Shown: positions 7,812 through 18,600, counted from the stretch's first letter. The stretch is DNA of 64,000 nt from CALJFL01 sp047633055 (GCA_047633055.1 JBLIEI010000010.1:15382-79381); one strand, 5' to 3'. Notes: generated by a model from the letters alone, not told the origin. Translations and numbers: made by a program.

Positions 7812-9095
7812 CTATTTACGGGGTAACAGGCCGTTGAAGAAGATATCGAAGTACTCTACGCCAGCTTGATCGAGATCGTCGACAGGTCGCCACAGTTTAA
7901 TGTCCATGGCCGCGTTGATAGCACCTGAAATTAGATTTTGTGCTACTGAGCTAGGAACTTTTCGTATACTGCCATCCTCAATGCCCGCATCAATAAAGCC
8001 ACCAAAGGCTCTGGTGTTTGCATTGGTTTGCTGCAGAACTTCTCGGCGGCGCAGCGGTGGTAGGGCGGTGATTGTGTTGTATCTGATCAAGGGGCCCTGT
8101 TCCGAATTCTGGGCGTAGAAGATCTTTCTGCAGCTGACGTCCACTCTTTCCATGCCGGACAGCTCTGTCTCGTTGGCTTCATTGTAGATCGCGTTAGTGA
8201 TGTCTATCGAATAGGTGTAGCAGTTGTACAGTAGGTCTTCTTTGTTCTTTATGTGATAGTAAAAGGCACCTTTGGATACCTTCAAATGTTCAGCTATTTC
8301 ATCCAGGGAGGCGCCGTTAAATCCCTTTCTGTTAAAAAAACGTGTACCCGTTTTGTAAAATGCTTCCTGCTTAAGGCGATTCTGCTCCTCTCGATCAAAG
8401 CCGTGGAGTTGCGCGGAATCCGTTGGCCGGGGTCTTTCGACGCTGCCTTTAAACTCGGCCTCGCCTGCGTAAATCCCGTGAGAAATTATATCCATCGCCT
8501 CTAGCGCGATACTGCGTACCTGATCGCTGGGCACATTGTGAAGCCAGTAAAACACCCATTCTACCGACCCGAGAATGGCGCGGGTGGCGGAAGTCGCATC
8601 AAACTGGCGCAATTTACCCTGAGCCATACCTTCACGCAGATAGCCGCGGATGCGTTTGAACATACTGATATACTGAGCTTCAACGTCAGTGCGGTGGGTG
8701 CCTTTGAGGGAGGCGATTTCGAGCATAGCGGCGATGTGCACGCTTTCGCCGTCTCCTGCGGAACGGGAATTCTCAAAGTGTTGCAGGAAAAACGCTGACG
8801 CTCGTTCCAGCGGATCGCTGTGTCTGGCTTCGACGGCATCAAGTGTAGCGTGGTGGTGCTCCAGGGCGGCCATATAGCACTGGTAAATCAGCTCTTCCTT
8901 GGTTTTGACGTAGTAGTACAAGCTGGTCTTGGTTAGTCCCAGGCTTTCAGCTATATCTCGTAAGGTGGTGGCACGCGAGCCTTTAGAGTTGAACAGCATG
9001 GCTGCCTGCGACAGGATAGCTGTGCGCTTGGCGCCATGTTGAGCCGTTCTGTTGAAAGGGGAGGCTGGCTTATTACTTGAGTCGTCTGATTTCAC
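7812..9095 (-). CDS. Tandem TetR/AcrR regulator (two TetR units in one chain)
   Basis: The 427-residue protein contains two complete TetR units. The first helix-turn-helix is at about residues 44-69 (DIAESLGLTKTSLYYYVKTKEEL) and its ligand domain runs to about 215. The second helix-turn-helix is at about 262-288 (EIAEHLKVSKGAFYYHIKNKEDL), followed by a second ligand domain to the end. Normal TetR proteins are about 200 residues and dimerise; here the two halves have diverged and may form an internal dimer. Placed between the TesB/acyl-CoA dehydrogenase genes and a MATE pump, it is the likely regulator of the 1887-6924 operon and tesB. The ligand is probably an acyl-CoA (inference). Confidence 0.92.
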   Translation of the reverse strand: MKSDDSSNKPASPFNRTAQHGAKRTAILSQAAMLFNSKGSRATTLRDIAESLGLTKTSLYYYVKTKEELIYQCYMAALEHHHATLDAVEARHSDPLERASAFFLQHFENSRSAGDGESVHIAAMLEIASLKGTHRTDVEAQYISMFKRIRGYLREGMAQGKLRQFDATSATRAILGSVEWVFYWLHNVPSDQVRSIALEAMDIISHGIYAGEAEFKGSVERPRPTDSAQLHGFDREEQNRLKQEAFYKTGTRFFNRKGFNGASLDEIAEHLKVSKGAFYYHIKNKEDLLYNCYTYSIDITNAIYNEANETELSGMERVDVSCRKIFYAQNSEQGPLIRYNTITALPPLRRREVLQQTNANTRAFGGFIDAGIEDGSIRKVPSSVAQNLISGAINAAMDIKLWRPVDDLDQAGVEYFDIFFNGLLPRK

Positions 9096-9152
9096 TACTA
9101 CTTTTTGAGCTCGAAGAGCCGCAAACCTACTTGTCAGTCTAAGATTCCAACT

Positions 9153-10568
9153 TTAAGTATTTTTTTTGTCGCTGTCTAGAGCTGCACCGAATTTTGCGTT
9201 AGATGAGGTATTAATAACGACCGTCAGCCACTTCTTTGAGCGGTAGCGGTAGATGAGCATTGAAGCCTTCAGGCTGTAATCGAGGAGCATGACACCGAAT
9301 ATCCAGTAAACCGACATCCCGAGGCTAGAAAAAAGCCAGGCGGGCAGCAAGCGACCAAGTAGCAGGCCGCAAAAAGTGGCCAGCAGGGGGAAACGGGTAT
9401 CGCCAGCACCGCGCAGGGAGCCGGCGAGCGCCACTTCACATGCCATCATAGGCTGGGCGGCGGCGATCATATAAATAAAGATGACGGTGTGCTTAACCAC
9501 GTCCGGGTCGTTGATCATGAAGCTGGCCAGGCTTTCTGCATTCCAGGCAAGTATTAGCGACAACCCACTCATGGCGCCAACCGCCATGCGCAGCGAACGC
9601 CAGCCAACTGCAACGGCACCATCAGGGTCACCCGCTCCCAGCCGTTGCCCGACCAGAGTGGCCGCCGCAATACCGAAGCCAAAGCCGACCACAATGGGAA
9701 ATGAAATCAGGCTTATACCAATACCGTAGGCCGCGAAGGGTACTGTTCCATATTGCCCAATAATGCCAAAAAATAGCAGGAAGGATAGTTGCACCACTGC
9801 TTGCTCGATGACCGCTGGCGAGCCGATTGCCGCCAGCTGGCGTGCGACGCCCCAATCAATAGCCTTGTTTTTGACGGGCTTCAGTGCGAACGTGCCGCGC
9901 CACCACATGGCGACGAAGACAGACGTCACCATTAGTGCTGCAAAACTCCCCCCCAGCGCGAGACCTGCCACGCCCATCTTGGGCAGTGGACCAACACCAT
10001 AGGCAAGGCAATAGCCAAGCAGAACATTAAATACGGAGCTGAATAGCAGGAACCACAGCGGTGTGATGACATCACCAATGGCGCGAAGAGCGGACTGCAA
10101 ACTCATACTGATAGCGGATGAGATGCTGAATACGCCTAGCCAGAAAATAAAGCCGGCTGCTAACCGCGTGGTCTCTTCATCGAGACCAAAAAGGCTCGCA
10201 ACAAGCTCCGGTACTAGCAGGGCAGGCAGGGAGAGTGCCGCTGCAAGTGCGATCGCCGCGAGCAGAGCGGTCCAGCAGGCCACTTCCGCTTGGTGCTTAT
10301 CATCAGCGCCCCAGGCTCGAGCTATCATAGCCGTGGATGCAACAGATACGCCCATCAAGATGGCTTGGGTGAGAAAAAACACCCGGTGACCTGTCGTGAC
10401 CGCTGCCACAGCGGAAGTGCTTATTCCGGCGACGATCTTGATATGCATCAAGCCAACAGAGGTAAACAGCAAATTTGAAATGATATTGGGCCATGCCAAT
10501 TGCCAAACACGGCGACTGGTCGATTCGCGCGGGGGTGTTGCTAACTCTGACAAACTGGGGCGCTCCAA
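9153..10568 (-). CDS. MATE family efflux transporter
   Basis: A 471-residue inner-membrane protein with about 12 hydrophobic segments and two MatE halves. Landmarks are AWPNIISNLLF near the N-terminus, GRLLPAWLF in the C-terminal half, and LAGSLRGAGDTRFP, typical of MATE antiporters of the DinF/NorM superfamily. Such pumps export cationic or amphipathic compounds using a Na+ or H+ gradient. It lies downstream (in genome order) of the tandem TetR gene but is transcribed toward it on the same strand, with 57 bp between them, so regulation by that protein is possible. The substrate is unknown. Confidence 0.9.
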   Translation of the reverse strand: MERPSLSELATPPRESTSRRVWQLAWPNIISNLLFTSVGLMHIKIVAGISTSAVAAVTTGHRVFFLTQAILMGVSVASTAMIARAWGADDKHQAEVACWTALLAAIALAAALSLPALLVPELVASLFGLDEETTRLAAGFIFWLGVFSISSAISMSLQSALRAIGDVITPLWFLLFSSVFNVLLGYCLAYGVGPLPKMGVAGLALGGSFAALMVTSVFVAMWWRGTFALKPVKNKAIDWGVARQLAAIGSPAVIEQAVVQLSFLLFFGIIGQYGTVPFAAYGIGISLISFPIVVGFGFGIAAATLVGQRLGAGDPDGAVAVGWRSLRMAVGAMSGLSLILAWNAESLASFMINDPDVVKHTVIFIYMIAAAQPMMACEVALAGSLRGAGDTRFPLLATFCGLLLGRLLPAWLFSSLGMSVYWIFGVMLLDYSLKASMLIYRYRSKKWLTVVINTSSNAKFGAALDSDKKNT

Positions 10569-10607
10569 GGCTCGGGCGTTATTCTAGCAGGAACGGGTGG
10601 GGGGCGG

Positions 10608-11180
10608 TCAGGCCAAAGCGTTACATTCTTTACGACGAAAACAATCTTTCGTATGATCGTTGACCATTCCGGTAGCCTGCATATGCGCGTACATTATGGT
10701 TGAGCCGACGAAGGTGAAGCCGCGCTTTTTCAAATCTTTACTGATGGCATCAGACAGCGGGGTGGTGGCTGGAACATCCGCAAGACTCTTCCGGACATTA
10801 TGAATAGGCGTACCATCCACAAAGTCCCACATGTAATCGGCAAAGCTTCCTTTTTTCTCCTGCACAGCTAGAAATGCCTGGGCATTTTTTCTGGCGCCAT
10901 AAACTTTGAGGCGGTTTCTGATAATGTCGGGGTTCAGTAGCAGTGTATCCAGTTTTTTGTCCGTATAGCGGGCGACCTTTTCGACATCAAAATCATTGAA
11001 CAGCGCGCGGTAGCCTTCTCGCTTACGCAACACGGTAATCCAGGCTAAGCCCGCTTGGGCTCCCTCCAGTATCAGAAACTCAAACAGGGTCTTGTCGTCT
11101 CTAACGGGCACACCCCATTCTTCATCGTGATATTTGACGTACAGCGTGTCATCACCGCACCAGCTACATCGCTTCTTCAT
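10608..11180 (-). CDS. tag: DNA-3-methyladenine glycosylase I
   Basis: A 190-residue Tag protein, matching the family length (E. coli 187). It starts MKKRCSWCGDDTLYVKYHDEEWG, with the Cys and His of the zinc snap at the N-terminus. The partner His and Cys lie near the C-terminus (DHTKDCFRRKEC). The segments LEGAQAGLAWITVLRKRE and FTFVGSTIMYAHMQATGMVNDH are highly characteristic. It removes 3-methyladenine from alkylated DNA in base-excision repair. It is divergent from the enoyl-CoA hydratase gene, with 96 bp of shared upstream region. Confidence 0.96.
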   Translation of the reverse strand: MKKRCSWCGDDTLYVKYHDEEWGVPVRDDKTLFEFLILEGAQAGLAWITVLRKREGYRALFNDFDVEKVARYTDKKLDTLLLNPDIIRNRLKVYGARKNAQAFLAVQEKKGSFADYMWDFVDGTPIHNVRKSLADVPATTPLSDAISKDLKKRGFTFVGSTIMYAHMQATGMVNDHTKDCFRRKECNALA

Positions 11181-11276
11181 TATCGGTCCTTAAGCAGTTT
11201 TTAATGCGCCAACGCTTCACAACTTAGTATGGTCGGTGCACTATGCGCTGTCTATGTCAGGCATCCAGGATAAACA

Positions 11277-12035
11277 ATGTCGAATACCATTCTCTATCGG
11301 ACTCAAGGCCACATCGCCTATCTCACACTGAACAATCCAGAACGGCATAACTCCCTGGGCGCAGCGGAGCTAGAGGGCATTCAAGCGAGCCTGAGTCAGG
11401 TAAACGCAGATGAGAATCTGCGAGTGCTGGTAGTCACCGGGTCGGGTGAAAAGACTTTTTGTGCAGGGGCTTCTTTGCAGCAACTTAATGCCGGCGAGAT
11501 TAGCAGCGATTTCTTTCAGGATACAACTGACCAGTTAGCATCCCTGGAAATTCCTACTATATGCGCGATCAACGGTAACGTCTTCGGGGGTGGAGTAGAG
11601 CTGGCGCTTAGTTGTGATTTTCGGGTGGGGATTGAGGGCTCAAGAATGCGCGTGCCCGCTGCTGCGATAGGTCTTTGTTATCCCCTGAGTGGCATCAACC
11701 GTTACGTAGAGCGCCTGGGTGTTAATGCGGCCAAGCGGATTTTGGTGGCGGCCGAGGTGTTTAGCGCCGCAGAAATGCATCGAATTGGTTTTCTGGATCA
11801 CCTCGTTTCCCGGGACGAAATTGCAAACAAGGCCTGGGAACTGGCTGAAGGATTGGCGGCATTGGCTCCATTGTCGGTCAAAGCCATGAAACATATACTG
11901 GCACAGGCGGCCTCGGGCTCCGTTGATCTGATCCAAGCCGAGTTGCTCGCTGATCAATGCAGTCAATCGCAGGATCTTCAGGAAGGTTTTCTGGCACAGG
12001 CGGAAAAACGTACCCCGCAATTTACCGGGCGCTAG
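11277..12035 (+). CDS. Enoyl-CoA hydratase/isomerase family protein
   Basis: A 252-residue crotonase-fold protein. The oxyanion hole is formed by FCAGASLQQL and GNVFGGGVELALSCDFRV. The usual second catalytic Glu region reads AAAIGLCYPLSGINR, so the canonical hydratase Glu pair is not clearly conserved. It may therefore be an isomerase, a hydrolase or an atypical hydratase. The C-terminus has the normal trimerisation helices. It is a single gene divergent from tag. The role is presumably acyl-CoA catabolism, but the substrate is unassigned. Confidence 0.85.
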   Translation: MSNTILYRTQGHIAYLTLNNPERHNSLGAAELEGIQASLSQVNADENLRVLVVTGSGEKTFCAGASLQQLNAGEISSDFFQDTTDQLASLEIPTICAINGNVFGGGVELALSCDFRVGIEGSRMRVPAAAIGLCYPLSGINRYVERLGVNAAKRILVAAEVFSAAEMHRIGFLDHLVSRDEIANKAWELAEGLAALAPLSVKAMKHILAQAASGSVDLIQAELLADQCSQSQDLQEGFLAQAEKRTPQFTGR

Positions 12036-12290
12036 GTGGGGTTGCCAGAGGCCCCAGCTGCTGGATTCGGGGTCCCGGTCAATGAAGGTCGCTAAGCCGT
12101 CCCTTTGATTGATTTGGCTAACCAAGCTGGATGCCTGGTAGTAGCTGAACTGTAATTCCAGCCGTTTTAACTCGGCAAGGGCGATATCCAGACGATCTTG
12201 TCCTTTCCCTGAATCATTTGCCACCACCACCACCAGCTGACATGACTTGCCCAATACAGTAGCTTTTAATTCAGGCTTTTTTTCGATCAC
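12036..12290 (-). pseudogene. Remnant of an ApbE-like (FAD:protein FMN transferase) gene
   Basis: Read on the minus strand from GTG 12290, about 75 residues resemble the N-terminal region of ApbE: GKSCQLVVVV, then an amphipathic helix ending LELQFSYYQASSLVSQINQ. The last part parallels the ApbE pattern of a conserved FS-Y-x-SxxSxxN segment. The similarity stops at about 12050, where the frame runs into the antisense of the enoyl-CoA hydratase gene, so the catalytic domain is absent. I see no lipobox at the front. It is most simply a decayed 5' fragment. The 86 bp between 12291 and the kinase stop at 12377 shows no gene. The family call is by eye and tentative. Confidence 0.35.
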
Positions 12291-12376
12291 ATCGTGTTGC
12301 TTGCCTCAGCTTTCAGTTGATGAAGATTAATGACGCTAGTCTCCAATTGAGTGTCAAACATTGCAGACGGCAGTCG

Positions 12377-15300
12377 TTAAAGTTCCGAGGATGGTTGCGA
12401 AAATACCATTGTTACTACCATGCCGTTCTCACTTGAAACTGTAAGACTGGCGTTGAGGTGTTCGGCGATAAGAGTAATTACTGCAGCACCACCGGACGTC
12501 TGAGAGAATATTTCTTCGCTGCCTCCTTCGCCATTGTCGCTGACAGAGAGCTCGAACAGTCTGGAGGAAGACCCCTGCGGCTCACTGATGCTGAGAGCGA
12601 TCTTTATATACTTTCCGAAGGCTCTGGCTTTCGATGTGTGCACAATCGCGTTGTCGAGAAGTTCGTAAATTGCTACCGCCATCAATGATCCGGTTCCGGC
12701 TTCAACCGGCCTGACACTCACTTCATTGATAACGCTGATCGAAGTGGCCTCCTCTTGGTGCTGTTCCAGCAGCTTTGCTGCTATATCTTCGACACACCTT
12801 TGCATGTCAGCATATAGCCTGTCCTGCTGGTGAAGCAAAGCGTCTTCAAGAGATGCCAGTGCGCTTATACTGCGTTGAGAATGAGACTGACTCCCTGAAC
12901 CACTACCATGGTCCGCTCTGGAAGAAATGTCCCGCAGCAACTCGAGACCACTCACGTTTCTACTGTGTATGGAGCTCAGTAGAGAGTCCTGAACCTCCAG
13001 CTGTTCCTGCAATTCATCAAGGGCATACTCAGCTTCCATGGTCATTTTTCTCGCCATGGTCATAGCCTCTTCCTTCAGCCTGTAGGTGTAATACCACCTC
13101 CACGCTAACCAAAACAAAAACAGTGCAGCTGCGCCATAGAGCGTATAAGCCCACCATGTGCGCCATGGGGGAGGGTGTACGAGGACTTGGATCTTTATAC
13201 CCTTCTCGTTGCGAATGCCTGCAGAGTTGGTGCCCTGAGCGTGAAAAGTGTATTTGCCAGGGGGCAGGTTGGTGTAGGTGGCTGTGCCGCGGTTTCCGGT
13301 TTCAATTACTTTCGGGTCAAACCCCTGAAGAGAGTGACTATAGTTTGTATTTTTTGGAGTGAAAAATTCTTCAACATTAAACTCGAGTGCGAAATGATAG
13401 TCGGTATATCGTAGTTCAATTACTTGAAGATTGTTGATGGCGGTAGGCAGGGTTATCTTGTCTCCGTTAATATATACATTTGTAAACTTCATTGGGGGCT
13501 GGGGTTTGTTAAGCGTAATGTTGTCCGGTTTGAAGCGGCTATAGCCATTGCTACCTCCAAAATATAAGCGTCCACTGGAGTCCTTAAAGGAAGCTCCAAA
13601 ATTAAAGTCTGGGCCTTGCATGCCATCTTGTATTCCAAGTCTACCCATATAGTGTCCAGTGTCGCTGTAAACAATAATACCCTCTGAACTGGAGCTCCAA
13701 ATTCGCCCTGACTCGTCCATCTGAATCTCGTAAACTGTTTCGGCGGTTCGATTATCTTGATGCCCCATTTTCTTGGCAGTCGACTTACCGTATGGTAATT
13801 GATAAAGCCCTTGTCCCAAGGTGCCTATCCAAATCGTACCCTTCTTATCCGAAATCGTGGAAATGATAACGGGGGATTTTTCTTTCTCTTCAAATCTAAA
13901 CTCAACCCTCCTCACGCTTAGTTTCTCTATATTTATCAGGAATAGTTCACTCTCAGTGCCCGCTAGAATTTCTTGATCGGATGCCGTTGCGAGAGTGAAG
14001 AAAGATTCTGAGCCTGAAAAAATAGATGTTAGACCCAGGTCATTGCTATCCTCAATTTCAGCGTCTTGAATTCGAAGGATTCCCTGATAGAGCGTCGAAA
14101 TCCATACAGACCCCTCATGGTCCTTAGTCATTCGCGTAATTGATGCGTTTTCCAACTCGGAGATATCAATGGCCGAATTCTTTTTGTTAAATGACGTTAG
14201 AGCGAGACCCTGACCGCGCGTACCGATAAAAAGGTTTTTGTCGAGAGCAAGTAGACTCATTGCACGGACATCTGCAGCATGTGCGTTGTCCCCGGCCAAA
14301 CTATTATGTAAACCGGTTTTTTCATCGAGGGAGAACACTCCTTTGTAAGTGCCCACCCAGATAACGCCGTTATCATCTTCTGCAAACGACAGGACTTCAT
14401 TAAAGATTCCACTATTTTTTGTGTTGAATGTTTCTACACCAGTTGAAGTCGCAAGCGAAATCCCACTGTATGTGCCTATCCATATTTGGTCTTCGCTAGT
14501 CAGCGCATGCGTAACATGATTGTTCGATAAATTAGAATTTTTTGTATTATAAATTGAGAGGTCCCCGGTATTTATCTCCAGTAAAAATAGTCCGGCATCC
14601 GTCCCAATCCAGTAATGGCCATTTGCAGTAAATAATGTTGTGACGAGAGCTGAATTACTTGTTCCCGAGCTATAGAGAGAATCTATGCGATGAATATGAG
14701 GGGAAATGGATAGAACGGCTCCGACTCTATTACCTGCTAATATTGCTCCGTCTTCCCGCACGCCTAATGCCGTAACATGTATGTTTAGAGCATCGCAATT
14801 ATCTGCCGTAGTAGCACAAAATAGTTGCGAAGTATTATCTCGAGAATTATGGACTACCAACCCTTTATCTGTGCCTATCCATATATGCCCAAACTTTCCC
14901 TCAACCATGGTGGAAACACGGCTCAGTGTTGTTCCGATTCTTTTGGTAGTTTCGTCGGTAATATTGTGGAGGCCCTCTGCTGCGTGGACCGATATTCCGC
15001 GGTCACCTCCAATCCATAGATTCCTATATTCATCTATTAGTATCGAGGTGATGATTTTTCTACTTGCTGTAATGTCAGGGTAAGAGTACTTGTCCGGTAT
15101 GCTATGGAATATTGCTAGACCGTTACTAAGAGTAGATATAAAGAGGTCGCCAGATTGGGTCTCTGCAAAATCAGTAATCATTGACCCGAAAAATACTTCG
15201 TTGTTAGGGTCGTGATCTTGGGGCGGTATAAGTTGCTCCCCGTCATAGATATACAAGCCGCTTTGGGTGCCGATCCATAGCCCGCGCTGGGTTTTATGGA

Positions 15301-15460
15301 TTGCGGTTACCGTTTTATTCCCGAGAACATCGGCCACATGATTTGGAAGGAAATGTACTGTCTGCTTATCTTCTGATAGTGCCAAGTTAGATGCCAGCCA
15401 TATAGAAATCAGTAGAATAGATTTGGAGAGTAAGTGCATGGCCTTCGAAGGCTTCAGCAT
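12377..15460 (-). CDS. Beta-propeller sensor histidine kinase, HisKA_2-like, no receiver
   Basis: This 1027-residue membrane kinase has a signal peptide (about 1-29). Two-component-regulator propeller repeats (variants of WIGT-xxGL) fill about 40-650, a Y_Y_Y domain spans about 670-765, and one membrane helix (about 768-790) is followed by a coiled coil. The cytoplasmic part has LLSSIHSRNVSGLELL, which aligns with the HisKA_2 phospho-His motif (candidate H832). The ATPase has N-box ELLDNAIVHT (N937) and G1 box SDNGEGG (975-980), but the second glycine box is degenerate (TSGGAAVITL). There is no receiver or HPt domain. It lies 176 bp downstream of the hybrid kinase on the same strand. That gap shows no gene. 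The ligand and response regulator are unknown. Confidence 0.85.
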   Translation of the reverse strand: MLKPSKAMHLLSKSILLISIWLASNLALSEDKQTVHFLPNHVADVLGNKTVTAIHKTQRGLWIGTQSGLYIYDGEQLIPPQDHDPNNEVFFGSMITDFAETQSGDLFISTLSNGLAIFHSIPDKYSYPDITASRKIITSILIDEYRNLWIGGDRGISVHAAEGLHNITDETTKRIGTTLSRVSTMVEGKFGHIWIGTDKGLVVHNSRDNTSQLFCATTADNCDALNIHVTALGVREDGAILAGNRVGAVLSISPHIHRIDSLYSSGTSNSALVTTLFTANGHYWIGTDAGLFLLEINTGDLSIYNTKNSNLSNNHVTHALTSEDQIWIGTYSGISLATSTGVETFNTKNSGIFNEVLSFAEDDNGVIWVGTYKGVFSLDEKTGLHNSLAGDNAHAADVRAMSLLALDKNLFIGTRGQGLALTSFNKKNSAIDISELENASITRMTKDHEGSVWISTLYQGILRIQDAEIEDSNDLGLTSIFSGSESFFTLATASDQEILAGTESELFLINIEKLSVRRVEFRFEEKEKSPVIISTISDKKGTIWIGTLGQGLYQLPYGKSTAKKMGHQDNRTAETVYEIQMDESGRIWSSSSEGIIVYSDTGHYMGRLGIQDGMQGPDFNFGASFKDSSGRLYFGGSNGYSRFKPDNITLNKPQPPMKFTNVYINGDKITLPTAINNLQVIELRYTDYHFALEFNVEEFFTPKNTNYSHSLQGFDPKVIETGNRGTATYTNLPPGKYTFHAQGTNSAGIRNEKGIKIQVLVHPPPWRTWWAYTLYGAAALFLFWLAWRWYYTYRLKEEAMTMARKMTMEAEYALDELQEQLEVQDSLLSSIHSRNVSGLELLRDISSRADHGSGSGSQSHSQRSISALASLEDALLHQQDRLYADMQRCVEDIAAKLLEQHQEEATSISVINEVSVRPVEAGTGSLMAVAIYELLDNAIVHTSKARAFGKYIKIALSISEPQGSSSRLFELSVSDNGEGGSEEIFSQTSGGAAVITLIAEHLNASLTVSSENGMVVTMVFSQPSSEL

Positions 15461-15636
15461 CCAAATAATCTCGAAGGAGAGAATAAGCGATGGAGAAATG
15501 CAGCCTCCAAGCTCAACCGTATTCGGAGTTGCATCAACAGCAGGAATTTATTTTTGACGATTCGAAGAGCAATCGGCCGTTGTGAAAGCGATTTAGTACT
15601 CCCTGCCGATATGGGGGGATCCGGCGTTTACATAAA

Positions 15637-18600
15637 CTATACGAGCTGTTCTTGGCAGAATGCATTGGAAAATTCGGTGAATTGGTTGTTTAACGACTCG
15701 AGCTCCTCAACCATGTTTTCAAGTAAACCCTCTTTTGCATCGATTTCCATCCGTGCACTAGTAATTTTTATCTTTTCCGCCCCCATGTTTGCGCACATTG
15801 ATTTAATCGCATGAGCCGTCTTGTAGATGTTCGTTGCGTCACCCATAGTTATTTGCTCGCTGAGCTGGTCAAGCTTCTCATTCATCTGGAGAGTGAATCC
15901 TTTGTAGAGTTCAGGAAGGATAAGCTTGCCTGTTTGCCGTTCAAGCTCTCTGATATTTTCAATCGCCACATGGTCAAATATTTCTCCAGCCTCAGGTGGA
16001 GCACTACCAGCGATTTCGTCCAGTGCCGAATTTTTATCGCCCATATCCCAGCTGTGCATTTGAATGTGCGTAATACCGGTTAGTGCTTCAAGTTCTTTCT
16101 TTATTTCTGATAGCGAAAACGGCTTCGTAACATGACGATCCATTCCAGCATCGCGACATTTTGATTTCTCCTCTACGCTCGTCCCAGCTGTGAGAGCCAC
16201 AATTGATGTTCTTGTAAGGTTGTTCTCCTGTTCAATTATTCTGATTTTCTCCGTTGCTTTGTATCCGTCAAGCACAGGCATCTGACAATCCATAAAAATG
16301 ACGTCGTAGGTTTTTTTCATGAACATGCTAACGGCTTCGGCGCCGTTCGAGGCAATGTCGACCTCAAACCCAAGTAAGCCTAGCATCTCGCGTGCGATTC
16401 GCTGATTTGTCTCAACATCTTCTGCAACCAACACTAGTTTTGGGGCCTGGTTTCTGTGGGGCGGAGGGGAAGTTTGCGCATGCGTAGCTTCGGACGCCAC
16501 ACTGCCGGTACTTTCTTCTAGATATTGTCTTAAAGCGCTTTGGGTAATTGGTTTGGTTATAGTGCTGAAGTTGCTCAAAACAGGGTTAGAAAGATCGAAA
16601 GATAAAGGCGTCAGCAGCAAAACCTTTTGGCCGGAAAGGTCGCTTATCGCATCTATATTACCTGGCTTATAGTCTTTCGATATATAGTCGAGTATCAGTA
16701 TATCCGCCTGATCTTGCCGCGTTACCATCTCACCAATACTATTCAACCGGTCTACTCGGATCCCGAAGCCCTTAAAGTGAGAAGTGACCATTGCTGTAAT
16801 ATGATCATCTTCGCAAAGAAGAAAAGCAGTTTCAAAAGTGAAGTCTTGTACTGTAGCCGATGTGTTGGCGACTTTTAGCGGGATAGACAGTATTGTAGAT
16901 GTGCCAACACCGGGTTTGGATTTGACTTCAAGGTCTCCACCCATAATCTCAACAAAATTCCTGGAAATTGTTAGCCCTAGACCTGTACCACCATATTCTC
17001 TGGTCGTACTCGCATCAGCCTGAATGAACGGCTCGAAAACTTTATTCTGTGTTTGCTCATCCATGCCGATTCCTTCATCCTCCACCGTGATACAGATGAG
17101 GATAGAGTGAGGCTGTGATGGGATTAACGTGTGAGAAGTGGTAACAGTGACATGGCCAGTTGCAGTGAATTTTATAGCATTACTTAGTAGGTTCATGACT
17201 ACTTGGCGGATTTTCGCTGGATCACCAATAGTCATGAGGGGGATTGTTGGATCAATGATGTTACTTAAAATTACTCCCTTTCGCTCAGAAGGCTCCGCTT
17301 GTAGATAGCATATCTCATCTATGAGCCGTGTAAGGTTAAATTCCGTTGTTTCAACTTCAACCTTTGAAGCCTCTAATTTAGAGAAATCAAGAATGTCGTT
17401 AATAAGCTTAAGAAGCGATGTGCCACTGTTATGCGCAGCCCGTGCGAATTTTTTTTGTTGATCTGACAGCGACGTGTGTAGCAATAACTCTGTCATACCG
17501 ATCATGCCGTGCATAGGAGTTCGGATTTCATGACTCATCGTGGCTAAGAAGTCGGATTTGGCCTTGTTCGCTTCTTCAGCCTGCCTTTTTGCTTGGTCAA
17601 GATCTACGGTCCGCTCTTGAACCATCATCTCTAGCTCTCTCTGCCTTACCTGGGATAAGTTGGCTTTCCTTCTTTGTTGTCTCAGCAAGACGACTAATCC
17701 AGACAGCATCGAGATACCGTAACCCGCGTAAGCCCATGAGCTTTTCCAGGGCGGGGGAAGGACAGTAACTGGGAGTGTTACACCATCCCAATTCCATACA
17801 CCGTCCGGATTTGCGGCTGCAAGTCTTAATATATAATTACCGGCGGGTAGGGTTGTAAATGATGCGATTCTCGCGTCTTGAGAGATAACCCAATCAGGAT
17901 TAACACCTTCTAATTTGTATCCGTACTTGATAAGGCTGGGATTAGAGTAATCGGCAGCGAAGAACTCTACTGAAAACATGGTGTCTGTATGATTTAACAC
18001 TAATTTTGATAGATTTTTGTAAGGCTGTTCCAAAGCAGCTGGTTGATTCATGATTTTAATTTTGGAAATACTAACTTTTGGGGGCTCGGTTCGTTCGACA
18101 AGTTGGCTCGTTTCGACCGAGTTGTAGCCTCTGTTCCCACCAAAAAAGATGGCTCCATCTGACGTCTTGAACGCAGCCCCCATATTAAATTCGATGTCTT
18201 GCAAGCCATCTTTTATTCCGTAGTGGTGAGAATTTAGCTCATTAATCGAAAATTTTGTTAGCCCACGGTTGTGGGATAACCAGAGATTCCCATGATCGTC
18301 CGAGGAAATGCCATAGATGTTTGAGCTTGGTAATGCAATGTTCTCGGAGTAGTGTGAAAATCTTTGTTCGAGGCTGGATCGATGTTCCTCGGCCCACATG
18401 TTCAGGCCGCCCCCCTTTGTGCCTAGCCATAAGTTTTGTTGTTTATCTTCGTACATTTCCCAAACCATGTCTGAAGAAATGCTGTCCTCGTTCCCTCTCT
18501 CGGAGTAAAAGCGCCTAAACGAATTTGGGGGTTCAAACAAATTGAGTCCGTTTTCTGTACCTATCCATATATAGCCTAAGGAATCTTTATATAGAGCTAT

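Noticed and set aside
11640..12290. 216-codon minus-strand frame as a full gene
   Set aside because: Its downstream half is antisense to the enoyl-CoA hydratase gene and shows no protein-like pattern; only the first ~80 codons are of interest as a remnant.
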